From assembly GCA_026018925.1 (NCBI GenBank), contig JAKSZU010000011.1, positions 8,514,485-8,578,484 on the forward strand: DNA of 64,000 nt. Direction: 5' to 3'. Positions within the stretch are counted from its first letter, which is position 1. Each line of letters begins with the position of its first letter. The translations under genes and the position numbers were made by a program. Shown here piece after piece: positions 21,006 to 31,731 of the stretch. This DNA is from Tupaia tana (lineage: Eukaryota; Chordata; Mammalia; Scandentia; Tupaiidae). Below the pieces are notes generated by a model that saw nothing but the letters and a program-made list of their open reading frames with translations, ran no database searches and had not been told where the DNA came from.

Positions 21006-21495
21006 TCGACCATGGATTGAGTCTGGGACCTGGTAGCTTAAAACTCATGCTGGGGGGAACCAGCAGTTAGCGTAATGGCTATGTCGCTGGACTCCCACGT
21101 AGTCGACCGCGGTTCACATCCTGGACCTGGTGGCTTAAAACTCACGCCAGGCATGTGTGCATGCGTGCCCAAGATCCCGAGAGGAGAATGGAGGAGAAGG
21201 GATTGCGGCGTGGCCATCCCCCCTGGGGGGTGATTTTTTGCTTTCTGTCTCTCTATCTCTGTCTGTCTGGCGAGTGCACGCGCCCTATAGCAAAATCCTC
21301 TCAAAAAAAAAAAAAACAACTTATGCTGGGCATGTGTGCAGGCATGCTCAAATTCCAGAGAGGTGACTGGAGGAGAAAGGATTGCAGTGTGCCCATCCCC
21401 ACTGGGGGTGTTTCTTGCTTTCTGTCTCTCTGTCTCTCTCCAGTAAGTGCCTGCACCCTACAGCAAAAATCCCTCAAAAAAAAAAAAAAATACTT
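21006..21495 (+). mobile_element. Host SINE-A (head missing), split by a second SINE-A
   Basis: It begins inside the SINE at GTCGACCATGGATTGAGTC, right beside the outer edge of the inverted duplication. It is interrupted at 21056, then resumes CTTATGCTGGGCATGTG and ends TACAGCAAAAATCCCTC plus A tail. Confidence 0.9.
21057..21317 (+). mobile_element. SINE-A nested in SINE-A
   Basis: A complete near-consensus copy (GGAACCAGCAGTTAGCG to CCCTATAGCAAAATCC, A tail). ACTCATGCTGGG / ACTTATGCTGGG on either side is the target duplication within the host SINE. Confidence 0.95.
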
Positions 21496-21628
21496 AAAAA
21501 CAATGCATGTAATGAAATATGCAAAAATGAAATTTTATAAAAAGTATATAGAATTGTGAGTGATATTTTTGCTGCTGTGGATTTGTGCAGTCTTACCGAA
21601 ATTCTTATTAAGATGATTGTAGGAGGGC

Positions 21629-21800
21629 TGAAGGTGACACTAGGATAGCACAGTGCCCTGGGAGGCTGACTCACATAAAAAGATTCCGGGTTCACGTCCC
21701 AAGATCTCCCTGAATATGTGGGCAAGCACTTACCCATGATCTAAGGCTCTGACTCTTTCTCTTTCTCTCTCACTCATGAAAGAGGTAAATGAACTTTAAG
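21629..21800 (+). mobile_element. SINE-D
   Basis: GGGTTCACGTCCCAAG (box B region), ATCTCCCTGAATATG, then CTCTCTCACTCATGAAAGAGG. It shares structure with 31338-31578 and 10351-10578. Confidence 0.75.
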
Positions 21801-22063
21801 AAAACATAATTGTAGATTCATAAGCAATTATAAAAAGTAGAGCGAGCAACTCATGTACTCCCAGTTTGGTTTCCTCCAGTAATAACATTTTTCAAAAATA
21901 CAATACAATGTCACAGTCAGGATACTGATACCGATAAATCATTATTCAAGTTTTCCCAGTTATATGTGTACTTATTTGTGTGCACATGTGCGTGTGAGTG
22001 TGTGCTTACACATGGGTGTTTGCACTGTACAATGCTATCACATCTGGTTTTTTGTTTTGTTTT

Positions 22064-22327
22064 GTTTTTTTGGAGAGGTTGTTGCTATAGGGTGCATGAG
22101 CTCCCCAGAAAGACAGAGAGAGACAGAGAGATAGCAAGAGAGAAACCACCCCTCATGGGGTTGCATGGGGTTGGCCACGCCACAGTCCTTTCTCCTCCAT
22201 TCTCCTCTCGGGATCTTGGGCACTCATACATGCCCGACATGAGTTTAAGCCACCAGGTCTGGGACTCGAACTGCTATCAACTACATGGGAGTCCAGCAAC
22301 GTAGCCATTGGTCCAACTGCTGGTCCC
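22064..22327 (-). mobile_element. SINE-A
   Basis: TTTGGAGAGGTTGTTGC on the plus strand through CTGCTGGTCCC. CAATGCTATCACATCTG / CAATACTATCACC mark the target site in the L1M. Confidence 0.93.
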
Positions 22328-22847
22328 AATACTATCACCTATCACATCTGAACACACACTGCCATCATCACACTCGAGAGTTTCATCACCACAATAATGT
22401 CACTTTTCATAATGACATCCACCTCTGCCTTGCTCCTTACTCCACCATTTGTCCCTAACCTGTGGCAGCTTCTGTTCTCTCTTCCTAAAATGTTCTCACT
22501 TCCAAGATGTTATATACAAGAAATCTTACAGTAGGTAACTTTTTGGTATTGGCTCTTTTCCACTAAGCATAATGTTTGAAATATTCATCCAAGTTTTCAT
22601 GCAGATCAATAGTCTGTTCCTTTTCTTTGCCGATTCTTGTTTCATAGTACTGATGGACCACAGCTTGTTTAATGGTTCACCGCTGAAGGGCATCAGGTTG
22701 TTTCCAGTTTGGAGATACTTAATATAGGTGCTATGAATGTTCATGTAATCTTTTGGTATATAAACATCAGTTTTCATTTCCATTCGATAAATGTCCAACA
22801 GTATAATTGTTGGGTGGATGGGAATTCCATGGATAGTTTTATTATTT

Positions 22848-23090
22848 AAGAGAAAGACTTTTCCTATAGGGCGCGTGCGCTCGCCAGACAGACAGAGAGA
22901 CAGAGAGACAGAAAGTGAGAAATCACCCCCCAGGGGGGATGGCCACGCCGCAATCCCTTCTCCTCCATTCTCCTCTCGGGATCTTGGGCACGCACGCACA
23001 CGTGCCCAGCGTGAGTTTTAAACCACCAGGTGCAGGATGCGAACCACGGTCGACTACGTAAGACATAGCCATTAGGCTAACTGCTGGACG
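22848..23090 (-). mobile_element. SINE-A
   Basis: Near-consensus body with the perfect CACCCCCCAGGGGGGATGG hairpin. Part of the head near 23060 is missing (CTACGTAAGACATAGCC joins directly). Confidence 0.93.
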
Positions 23091-23448
23091 GAGGTGTTTT
23101 TGACTGGCTTGCCATTGTTACCTTCTTCTCCAGCTTCCCAGTCAACCAGGACCACAGGTGCACGTCATCTCATCAGGCCTCTTTAGGCTGGCCCAGGTTC
23201 TGTTCAGACTGGTGGTTCAGGATCCAAACCTGGGTATCCCATAGGGGCCTCAAAAGTGGCACTCTACCATGACTGGTCCACGTTTAGCTCCATAAGAAAC
23301 TGCCACCTATTTTCCAGAGTGACTGTACCATTTTGCACTCTTACCAGGGACGTACATGTGATTCAGTTTCTCTACATCCTCACTAGCATTCGGCATTGGA
23401 GCAATTTTAGTCATTCTGATAGGTACGTGGTGGTATCTCGTTATGTTT

Positions 23449-23709
23449 CTTTTTTTTTTTTTTTTTTTTCTGTAGGGCACATGCACTCATTGGAGAGAGA
23501 CAGAAAAGATAGAAAGAGAAGGAGAAAGTGAGAAATACCCCACAGAGGGAATGGCTACCTGAAATCCCTTCTCCTTCATTCTCCTCTTGGGATTTTGGGC
23601 ACACATGCACATGTGCCCAGAGTGTTTTTCAAACCTCTGGATCTGGGACTCAAACCACACAGTCAGCCATGTGAAATCCAATGCCTTAACCTCCATGCTA
23701 CCTGCTGAC
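23449..23709 (-). mobile_element. SINE-A, diverged
   Basis: A 20-bp T run, then CTGTAGGGCACATGC and TTCTCCTCTTGGGATTTTGG, ending CTACCTGCTGACCC. Confidence 0.9.
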
Positions 23710-23785
23710 CCTTCATTATGGTTTTAATATGCATTGTGCTGGTGACTAATGGATTAAACCTCTTTTACATATTAACCACCTTTGT

Positions 23786-23999
23786 TGCAAGTGATATTTC
23801 TCCACTGGACCCAACTTCTCCTGAACTGATATCACATCCTGCACCTTGTTACACGTTATGTATAATCTATAGTTCCATTTCCTATAATGGCGGAGTCATT
23901 AGCCTTTGGCTGTTCTCCCTTCCAATAATAATCATAAAAGTCAAAGAAATACAAGGAAATCTGTATCCAGAGAGTTACACAGCTAAAAGATCTTGAAGA
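23786..23999. other. Unassigned DNA
   Basis: Nothing is recognised. Part of a 92-codon open frame (23718-23996) overlaps L1M sequence and is not called a gene. Confidence 0.35.
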
Positions 24000-24696
24000 A
24001 CCAGGATGTCAGAGAAAAGAAAAAATGCAATATGTGGCCCTAATATTAGCACTACTTTTCTGTTTAAAATATTTGCCAATTCAAAGAGAACCACTGAGAA
24101 GTAGAAAACTAAGCAGAAAGCAATGGTCCAGAAACAGAATTTAACTGACTAGGGGTGGGGACAGGAGGTGGAGTTCAGAGTCCACCAGGAAAGAGGGCCC
24201 CTGGTGAACAATTCTGGATTTCATTGTGACTTTTAAATATTTAGTTCCCTAAAAGGAGGAATAAACAAGAAACACCAGCTTTTGCAAAGACTATCAGCTC
24301 AACCCAATAGAATTAAGCTTGTCTGCCCTGAACTGTTGCCTGATAGAAATCATGGTCAATTCTATCAGAAGGAAACCTCATCTAGACAAAAGACTTAAAA
24401 TTTCTCTCTAATATACCAAAAACCAGTCACTGGGAGATCAAACACAAAATAGTCAAAACCAAGAGAGAGGGAGAAAAAAGATAAAAACTAATAAAAGATA
24501 TAGATATTGATGCTATTCAGATTTTGTTATGGATTTCAAAGTAATTGTAATTGGCATGTTTAAAAATTCAAAGATGGATGACATAACAGGACATGGAAAG
24601 TCATTAAAAAGAATCAACTAGAAATGACATAACTGAAAAGTGGATAATAGAAATTCAAAACTCAGTAGATGGTTTAACAACAGATTAGCTTAAGTG

Positions 24697-24865
24697 ATCA
24701 GCAAACTTTCTTTAAAGGTCCAGGTAGTAAACATTTTAGGTTTTGTAGGCCATACAGCCTCTGTTGAAACTATTCACCTTTGCCTTCAACTACAAAAGCC
24801 ACCACTGACAATATACAAATAAGTGGATACAGTTGTGTTTTAATAAAGCTTTATTAACAAAAACA
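24697..24865 (+). mobile_element. hAT-Charlie-type non-autonomous DNA transposon
   Basis: TCTTTAAAGGTCCAGGTAG, CATTTTAGGTTTTGTAGGCC, CAGCCTCTGTTGAAAC and GTTTTAATAAAGCTTTATTAAC match a widespread eutherian MER element of the hAT-Charlie group. I am not sure of its exact Repbase name. Confidence 0.75.
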
Positions 24866-24986
24866 GATTATATAAACAGATTACAAAAATCACAAAAAGA
24901 AACAAAGATGGAAAATTTAGAAAAGTGTCTAAAAAAGAGGTGGCATGTGACAAAATTTACAGAAAAAGAACAGAGAAAGATAGAAG

Positions 24987-25242
24987 CATTAAAAATTGTA
25001 ATGGACAGTAGAGACGAAGTGGAAAGAGAGTATGAGAGGGGAAGAGCATAGGAAATTTGGGGGGAAATGGAGAGGTAAGACACTTGTGGGACACAGATAA
25101 GGTTTATTATCTATTGACAAGGATGTGTGTGGTGGTCTCAACTGGGCTGGACTGAGGGGTATATCATGCTGGGTAGTCTCTTTACAATCTAAATGACATG
25201 TAGTGATTTAATGTATGAATAATAATTTTAAAAAAAATTTAA
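24987..25242 (+). mobile_element. L1 3'UTR-A end, 5'-truncated
   Basis: GACACTTGTGGGACACAG, ACTGGGCTGGACTGAGG and TTTACAATCTAAATGACATG, then an A-rich tail. AAAGATAGAA on both sides (24977 and 25243) is the target duplication within the old L1. Confidence 0.88.
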
Positions 25243-25501
25243 AAAGATAGAATCAAAAGCAATATTTGCAGAGATACTGGCTAGGAATTTCCCAAAATGA
25301 AAAACTTCAAGTCAGAGACTCAAGAAATAGTTCAATCTCAAACAGTAGATAAAAATAAGACAACTTCACTTCTCATAGACACTCTTCATTGTAGCAGAAG
25401 TTTTATCCTGAAGTGCAAATCTAATTATCCCACTTTGTTACAAGAAAAAAACTTTGCTGGTTCCATAACAACACTTGGGATTATAGTCAAACTCTTTAAC
25501 A

Positions 25502-25942
25502 CAGTGGTCCCCAACCTTCCTGGCACCAGAGACTGACGTCATGGAAGACAGTCCCTCCACGGACTGGAGAAGTTGGGAGTCTGGAAAGAGAGAGGCAGGT
25601 CCTAGGATGATCCAAGCACACCACATCCACTGTGCACCCCATTTCCACCATAATCACGTCACAATATACAATTAAATTATCACACAGCCATAAGTTTCAC
25701 GCTCCCGTGAGAATAATACTGTTCCTGATCTGACAGGAGGCAGAGTCCAGACAGTAATGCAAGTGATGGAGAGCTGCTGCAGACAAACACAGATGAAGCC
25801 TTGCTCTCTCATCTACCACTGCCCTATGACCCACAACTGTGTGGCCTTGGGGGATAGGGGACAATAGACCACAGACCAGCCAGTCCACATCCCAGCCAGT
25901 CTATATCCCAGCCAATCCACATCCCAGGGTTGGAGACTCCTG
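25502..25942 (+). mobile_element. MER1-like hAT-Charlie element
   Basis: The left end is CAGTGGTCCCCAACCTTCC and the right end GGGTTGGAGACTCCTG, an imperfect inverted pair. Internally it has GGCACCAGAGACTGACG, TCCACGGACTGG and GATCTGACAGGAGGCAGAG. A degraded repeat containing TTAACA lies at both ends. Confidence 0.8.
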
Positions 25943-26084
25943 ATTAACATGCTAAAAGCCTTTCAGGGCTTGGCCACAATAGCATCTCTCCAACCTCATC
26001 TATAGGCTCTCCCATGCTCCGTGCTCCATTTGGCCACCATGAATTTTGCCTATTTCTTGATCTTCTCAGGCTGATTTTTTACAG

Positions 26085-26282
26085 TTCGTTTTTATTTAAG
26101 TGCCCTCAACAGAATCTCACGCCATGATCCTCCCCCTCCTACTCCCAGTCTTCCCAGCCAGCCAGGATCATGGATGTGGGCCTGACATGTACAGATTGAC
26201 TGGGGAACTGAACCTGAGATCTTCCATGTGAATCCAGCATTGCTTGAGCAACACACTATCACTGTGACACTTAGCCAGCCTC
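26085..26282 (-). mobile_element. SINE-D, old
   Basis: Minus strand: GGCTGGCTAAGTGTCACAG head, GGTTCAGTTCCCCAG box B, then GGCTGGCTGGGAAGACTGG. Inserted in L2. Confidence 0.6.
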
Positions 26283-26854
26283 CAGGTAGTTATTAATTTG
26301 CCCAAGTAGTTTCCTTCGTCCAGAATTTGCTGCCATGGATTTTTGCAGCTTCTCATCCTCAAGTCTCAGCACAAACTCATTTCCTACTTCATGCCCCTCT
26401 TGGCTCCTCCTATCCCTGAAAGAACTGACGTCACCTTCTACGTCATCCCACTGTAGCCCGAGCCTCTACCAAAGCCCCTGTAGCCATGGCTCCCTGTCAG
26501 CCTACGCGTCCCTTGAGATGCACAGGGTCTGTGTGTTTCTCACTTGCAATACCCTCAGCACCTAAAACAATGTTCATCCAATACATTAAAGACCCTCAGG
26601 AAGTGTTTTTTGTACATACAAATGGATTCCATGTAAAAAACTAAAATCTCCAGACATTCCCAAATGAATCCCCCTGCCATCCCAGTGTTGACCATCATGA
26701 CCGTGGGCTGTGCAGAGGATAATATGGGATACCATCCCAGGCAGGGAGAGCATTAGTTAGGCAGCACTCAAATCATTTTCAAATGATTTTTAAAAGAAGG
26801 CTGAGTATAAAAAGACATGTCCTCCTTCCATTCTGAATGTCACTCTACATATTC

Positions 26855-27035
26855 CCTCAGTTGTATCCCTGCGAAATTTCTACAAGATGGGTATATGTTT
26901 TTACCATCATGTTGCTTATTAGGAAACTGAGTCCCAGACACTGGCTAAGATCATAACGAACAAGACACAGAGCTGTGTTTCCCACCGGTGTCAACCTGAT
27001 GCTAAAGCCCATGTTTCTTTCTACTTTGCCACACC
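26855..27035 (-). mobile_element. MIR SINE
   Basis: The plus strand shows TTAGGAAACTGAGTCCCAG and GGCTAAGATCATAACG, antisense MIR core order. Confidence 0.65.
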
Positions 27036-27039
27036 GTCT

Positions 27040-28390
27040 TCTGCCCTGGAATTGACTCTCCTTGAAAGCTGAGACCCAGCCCAGGCCACTGAAACGTCTT
27101 GAGTAACAGAAGCCTATAAAACAATTCTCCATGGTTGCCTGTCCTGAACTGTGATACCATTATCCTCTTACAGACCAATTGGTGTGAAATCAGATCCTGC
27201 CTGGGAGTGGGAAAAAGAATAGAAAGGGAAGATTCTGACTCCAAGCTCGGCAAGACACAGAAACTTGCTGGAGTTCTGCAGGGGTCTGTTCAAAGTCTGG
27301 GTATATCCTGTCATTTGGCAAGAATTAAATAGGAGCCCTGTGTCCTCTAAGATTATTCTGTTACCTTCAGGATTAGGTTACCCGTCTTTATATTTAACCT
27401 ATGGGAAAAGCCGACACAAAGCGGTGCTAAAGATGTAATAGGAAGCATATAATAAAGAACTCTCATGTCAAAGAGATACAAGTTTCCCACAGAGAGCCGG
27501 TGCTGAATGAATTCTTTTTTTGCTTCTGTCTACCATCCCAGAGGGGAACTCAGTCTCAGAGGTCCAAAAGGACGCCAGAAAAGCAGCCCTGATCGCCTCT
27601 GGACAGGTACAGGTGCTCGGGCCTCATTCATCTGTGAGGTAGCCATGCAGAGGGTGCAGGAAGACGGGGAGAGAATTTAGAGCTGACCTTATCTCGCTTA
27701 ATCTGTATGAATTCCAGAAGGCCCTGGGGAACCTGAGATTCCTGGACCTATTCCCTTCTCACATTTCCTACTGGAAATCCCTCCAGCTGGCAGGATGCTA
27801 GAATAGGTACCATTTAGCTGGCTAATGAAATCCATATGCAATTGTTAGAAATATAATTGACACTCCAGGCTTGGGATCTGCGTTTGGCTTTGTACGGTTT
27901 TCTGCTGCCCAGCGTGGCTGCCTGCTGGGAATGCTTCTGTTTTCCAAGCTTCTTTGCCTTGGCTGGAATTAAAAGTAGACGCTTGATGTGCTAATGTCAG
28001 GTTATAATAATACCTATATGTTATGCTGATTAAATAAAATAACATTAGTGAAAGCAAAGTGCCAGACGCATGGTGGTACTGTCTATATCGCACTGGTTAT
28101 TTACAGTCTGCCCTCCACTCCCCTTTTGCAGGCTTGTTTCTCAGGATTCAGTTCCTCCCTGAAGCTGGGGCCAGCACACTTTCATGTCTGCCCACACTGC
28201 GATGGTCACTGTCCCCACAGACACCAGTCCTCTCATGATGCCGTAACATCGGATGTGTCTGCCCAAAGATGCTGTTACTGTGGGCAGGACGGAGGAAATG
28301 ACCGTGCTCTCAGCCCTAACGATTCATGAGGGCTAGAGAAGAGCTATGTGAACTGAACCTCCTCTGAGACGTTTAGCCTCTTTGACTTTC
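27040..28390. other. Unique, GC-richer region
   Basis: Almost free of young repeats. A short MIR-like 3' segment occurs at about 28005-28075. No exon can be supported. 27560-27990 contains homeobox-like TAATGAAATCC and ATGCAATTG words and may be conserved non-coding DNA. Confidence 0.45.
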
Positions 28391-28394
28391 TTTC

Positions 28395-29012
28395 ATTTTA
28401 ATTCATTTATTTTTTAAAGCTTACATTTCATCACTATAATCTTTACAGTGTACAACGTTGCTTTTTCCAACGTGAGTATGATGCATATCAGTCAAAGCAA
28501 AGACATTACTATATACATTATCATCACCAAATTCAGCAAATAACTTTTCATTTTTGTGTTAATGAAATGTATTGTTTTTTTCACCTACTCCCCTCCCTCC
28601 ATTACCTACCCCCGCATTATCCCATCCTTACTATTTCTATATCTATGTTGCCCTCGCTGCTTCTGTACCTTCCAAACTTTCAGTTTCTGCCATAGAGCAC
28701 AGATATTTGGTATATATTGAGTGGAGACATACAAAGTCCATCTTTCAATCTCTGGATTGCTTCACTTAACATTAAGTTTTCCATATTCATCCACGTTGTA
28801 TCAAATGTCAGGGTCTCATTGATTTTTATGGCTAAGTAGTATTCCATAAAGTATATATGCCACATTTTTCCAACCCACTCATCTATTTTTGGACATTTGG
28901 GTTGATTCCATGTCCTAGCAATTGTAAATAATGCTATAATAAACATGGATATGCAAGGGCTTTTCTATCTTTTGGGTAAATATCTAAGAGTGGAATTACT
29001 GGTCATATACTT
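28395..29012 (-). mobile_element. L1 with 3'UTR-B, 5'-truncated
   Basis: In minus sense, 28680-28946 reads like the L1 ORF2 end (FIIALFTIARTWNQPKCP, YYLAIKINETLTFDTT). The 3' end is TTTGCTGAATTTGGTG then GTACACTGTAAAGATTATAG. This shows that the B-type 3'UTR belongs to a true L1 lineage with ORF2. Confidence 0.88.
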
Positions 29013-29014
29013 AG

Positions 29015-29235
29015 ACATTTTTAAATTTATGTGTTTAGTTCTTCCATGAGCAAGACAGAGAACATGCCCAATAGGGTCTTGATCCATACCCAGCCTCAGT
29101 CAACCCCAGATTATGGCTATGCAAGTGCCCGGCATGCTCAGAGAAGTCTCTGCATATGGACTCAGAACTTTCCCATGTGGGATAGCCTGCAGAGAGTCAC
29201 ATTCTACCTCTGTGCCACCATTTGGCCCACCTTGT
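29015..29235 (-). mobile_element. SINE-D
   Basis: Minus sense: GGTGGGCCAAATGGTGGC head, GTTCTGAGTCCATATGC, AGACTTCTCTGAGCATGCC, CTCATGGAAGAACTAAAC tail. Confidence 0.75.
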
Positions 29236-29404
29236 GACTTTTGGGATAGAATTGGCACTCAATAAATGTTATCAGATGGAAGGCTCCCTAAAGGATGAAG
29301 ATTCAGAATGATCCTGAAACTTTAATATATAAAAATCTCATCAAGCATGTATGTTAAAATTATAGTCCCTCTGCAATGTTTCTTCTTAAATATAAGGGAC
29401 ATGG

Positions 29405-29687
29405 GAGACCAGCAGGTGGCATAGTGGTTAAGGTGCTGGACTACTACATGACTGACCATAGTTCAAGTCCTGGACCCAGCAGTTTGAAACTCACTACAGG
29501 TACATGTGTGGGTGTCAAGAATCCTGAGAGGAGAATGGAAGAGAAGGGATTACAGTGTGGCCTTCTGCCCTGGAGGGTACTATCTCTCTTTGTGTCTCGC
29601 TGTCTCTCTCTGTCTCTCTGGTGAGCTCACATGCCCTATAGCAAAAACAAACAAACAAACAAACAAAAAACTCTCTTAAAAAAAAGG
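29405..29687 (+). mobile_element. SINE-A with (AAAC)n tail
   Basis: GAGACCAGCAGGTGGCATAG head, box B AGTTCAAGTCCTGG, CCCTATAGCAAAAACAAAC tail. GGGACATGGGA on both sides is the target duplication. Confidence 0.93.
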
Positions 29688-30630
29688 GGACATGGGAAAC
29701 GTCAAGTCCCTCAATTTCTCATGTGACATGTTCACACATATACAGACTACAATTAGTTACATGTATGAATAATCTAAGAGGTCCAGATACAATGGTGCAG
29801 ACATAGGGTGCCATCGTGCTTTAAGGGAGCCACAAGGTGGGAGTCAGATTTGGATCCCGAGTCAACTTGAACATGCCTGGAGCTCCCGTGCCAGGTGTGC
29901 CCATGATGCTGGTGTGCTGGAAGTCTGAGTGTTCACTAGGAAGGAGAAGGGAATACTCCGGAACTGAGGGTTTACTGTGTACTAAGAACACGGCTGGGTA
30001 CTTCACACTCTGTATCTCCTTTAATGTCATACAAGTGAGGGGAAGCTTTGGACAGGAATGGAGAGGAAGAGCTCCTTTGCTATGTTGTTCTCACTCCATA
30101 CCTGGTTTTCCTTAGCACTAGGAGGGGCACTTTTTATTCATAAAAGGCCATGTATAGGGTGTGATTTTGCCATCTTGGAGAAGGTCCCTGAGTCAAGTCC
30201 ATCACTCCTATTGCCCTTTGCACACTATATATATATATTCATGTGTGTGAAGGGTCATAATTCAAGATGAGTCTGCTATTCCTATCCTCTATTATAGCAC
30301 TAACCCCCCAAAGTGATAAAGAGTCCTTTAGTGATCTTTTCCTTAGATTAGGATAAATAGGGTTAGAAGAATCCAGTGTGAAGTTTGGATGGTACAGACT
30401 AGAGGCTGGGAGGCCACAGTTGAGTATGGGGAAAAGATGATGGAAATACTTGAGGGATGCTGAGTCCCTTCACCACGCGTCGGAGTTTCATTTAAGGTCA
30501 CAGGGCATACTTGCTCCGTGGTTCCCTTTCTCACTCCAGTCCTTCCTCCCTTCTGTAATGCCTTCTGCCTCAAAATATGTTCTCATAAAGAGAGTTAGTA
30601 CTTAAATTTTCCAAAACGCCAGTTGGTGGG
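29688..30630. other. Unique DNA with a MIR relic
   Basis: An antisense MIR-like piece lies at about 29960-30030 (GGGTACTTCACACTCTG). A TA repeat is at 30226-30238. No coding evidence is seen. Confidence 0.4.
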
Positions 30631-30634
30631 CTGG

Positions 30635-30790
30635 TCATATAAGAACTCCTTGGAAAAGTTTTTGGCAAATAGATATTGTAGGCTCTGCTCCCAAATCCTT
30701 GAATCCAGAAGCTCTGGAATGAGGTCCTTGAAGCTGGATCTTCAAAGATGCCCCTGAGTGGTTCTGAGGCAGGGCTTAGATCCCCAGCTC
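30635..30790. mobile_element. MER5A-like hAT relic
   Basis: GGCTCTGCTCCCAAATCC, CAGAAGCTCTGGAATGAGG and GATGCCCCTGAGTGGTTCTGAGGC resemble the palindromic MER5 consensus, heavily mutated. Confidence 0.45.
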
Positions 30791-31335
30791 TCTGGTGACC
30801 TTGAAAAGAGGAATACTAAGATGCTTTGCTTCACATAGTCTCAGTGCTCAGAAGCAGGAGACTAGCAGGAAGCCACATTAATATTTCATGTTCCCTAAAT
30901 CAGTTTTTGAAAGTTATTAAGCCATAAAATTTGATTTCCCTGAAAAGTATATATTGGCTTAATCCATAAGATAGTACATAGTTATACTCAAGCCTAGAGT
31001 TTTGCTCCATTCCTTCTATAACCAACTTTCATACCACCCAGAGGCAGACACCATCTTATCACTCAAGCCAAAGACATATAGCTTCCAAGGTTTCTCTCTT
31101 AGAAGAGAGAACTTTGGCAACTCAGTCACCTTGAATTACTACTAGCTCAGCCTTGTCCTCCACATATTATTCTAAGAGTTTTCACCTTATCCACCTAAAA
31201 TCAGGGTTCAGAAACACTTTTACCCCCTTTTCAGTAGAAAAGTTGGCATCTTGTAAGTGACAAAAAGGACAAAAGAAACAAACAACAGGGGTCCTGCTGA
31301 TTCCCTGACTTAATTCTCACAAAGACCATCTATGG
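30791..31335. other. Unique DNA
   Basis: No repeat or gene is recognised. Confidence 0.4.
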
Positions 31336-31337
31336 TA

Positions 31338-31578
31338 TTTTATTTTAAAATTTATTTATTTATTTCTTCCATGAGTGAGAAAGAGAGAGAGAGAGATGGG
31401 GAGACAGCACATTTAATAGGATTCTGATGCCACAATCCACTTCCAGCCCCAGCCAGCCCAATTATGGGTACATACCCTAGCAATTCAGGGAGGTCTCTGG
31501 ACTCAAAACCAGGGCCATTCCATGTGCATCTGCCTCATTGAGCATCACGTTCTACTTCTGGCACCATTCAGCTCCTGC
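31338..31578 (-). mobile_element. SINE-D, best-preserved copy
   Basis: Minus sense: AGGAGCTGAATGGTGCC head, GGTTTTGAGTCCAGAG box B, ACCTCCCTGAATTGC, (CT)n, CTCACTCATGGAAGAAAT and an AAAT tail. Confidence 0.82.
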
Positions 31579-31717
31579 TTTATATCAAGTCTTGATCAAA
31601 ACAGAACAATGATTACGTTTGTAAGAATACATGATAAATCCCAGATGTGGATGTTTCAAAAAACAAAAGTGGAGGACAATGGAATTTATACTTCATACCC
31701 ATCCACTGAGTAGTTTT

Positions 31718-31731
31718 CTAGAACTATTTCT
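31718..31731. repeat. Target-site duplication of the twin-primed L1, left copy
   Basis: CTAGAACTATTTCT here is identical to 36451-36464. Together they bracket one 4.7-kb composite insertion. Confidence 0.92.

Larger units (their letters stand above)
21805..23785 (-). mobile_element. Old L1M, antisense 3'UTR/ORF2 end, with three SINEs
   Basis: Plus-strand blocks run in antisense L1M order. They are ACTCCCAGTTTGGTTTCC, CAATACAATGTCACAGTC, CTAACCTGTGGCAGCTTCTG, TTTGGTATTGGCTCTTTTCC, GACTGTACCATTTTGCACTC and GGTGGTATCTCGTTATG. SINE-A copies interrupt it at 22064, 22848 and 23449. 23091-23280 does not fit L1 and may be a further small insertion. Confidence 0.78.
24000..25470 (+). mobile_element. 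Old L1M/HAL1-type 5' region and ORF1 relic
   Basis: A-rich sequence in the order of ancient L1 ORF1: AAACTAATAAAAGATATAG, ATGGATTTCAAAGTAATTG, AACTCAGTAGATGGTTTAAC, then after insertions GCAATATTTGCAGAGATACTGG and AATTTCCCAAAATGAAAAAC. It is interrupted by a hAT relic (24697-24865) and a young L1 end (24987-25242). All frames are broken. Confidence 0.65.
25455..26620 (+). mobile_element. L2 LINE, with hAT relic and SINE-D inside
   Basis: ATTATAGTCAAACTCTTTAAC continues after the hAT relic with CATGCTAAAAGCC, then CCAACCTCATCTATAGG. After the SINE it resumes TTTCCTTCGTCCAGAATTTGC, and the L2 3' end CTCAGCACCTAAAACAATG follows. The order matches L2. Confidence 0.68.

Noticed and set aside
22526-22999. 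157-codon antisense open frame
   Set aside because: The first part is SINE-A and the rest is antisense old L1; no host domain.
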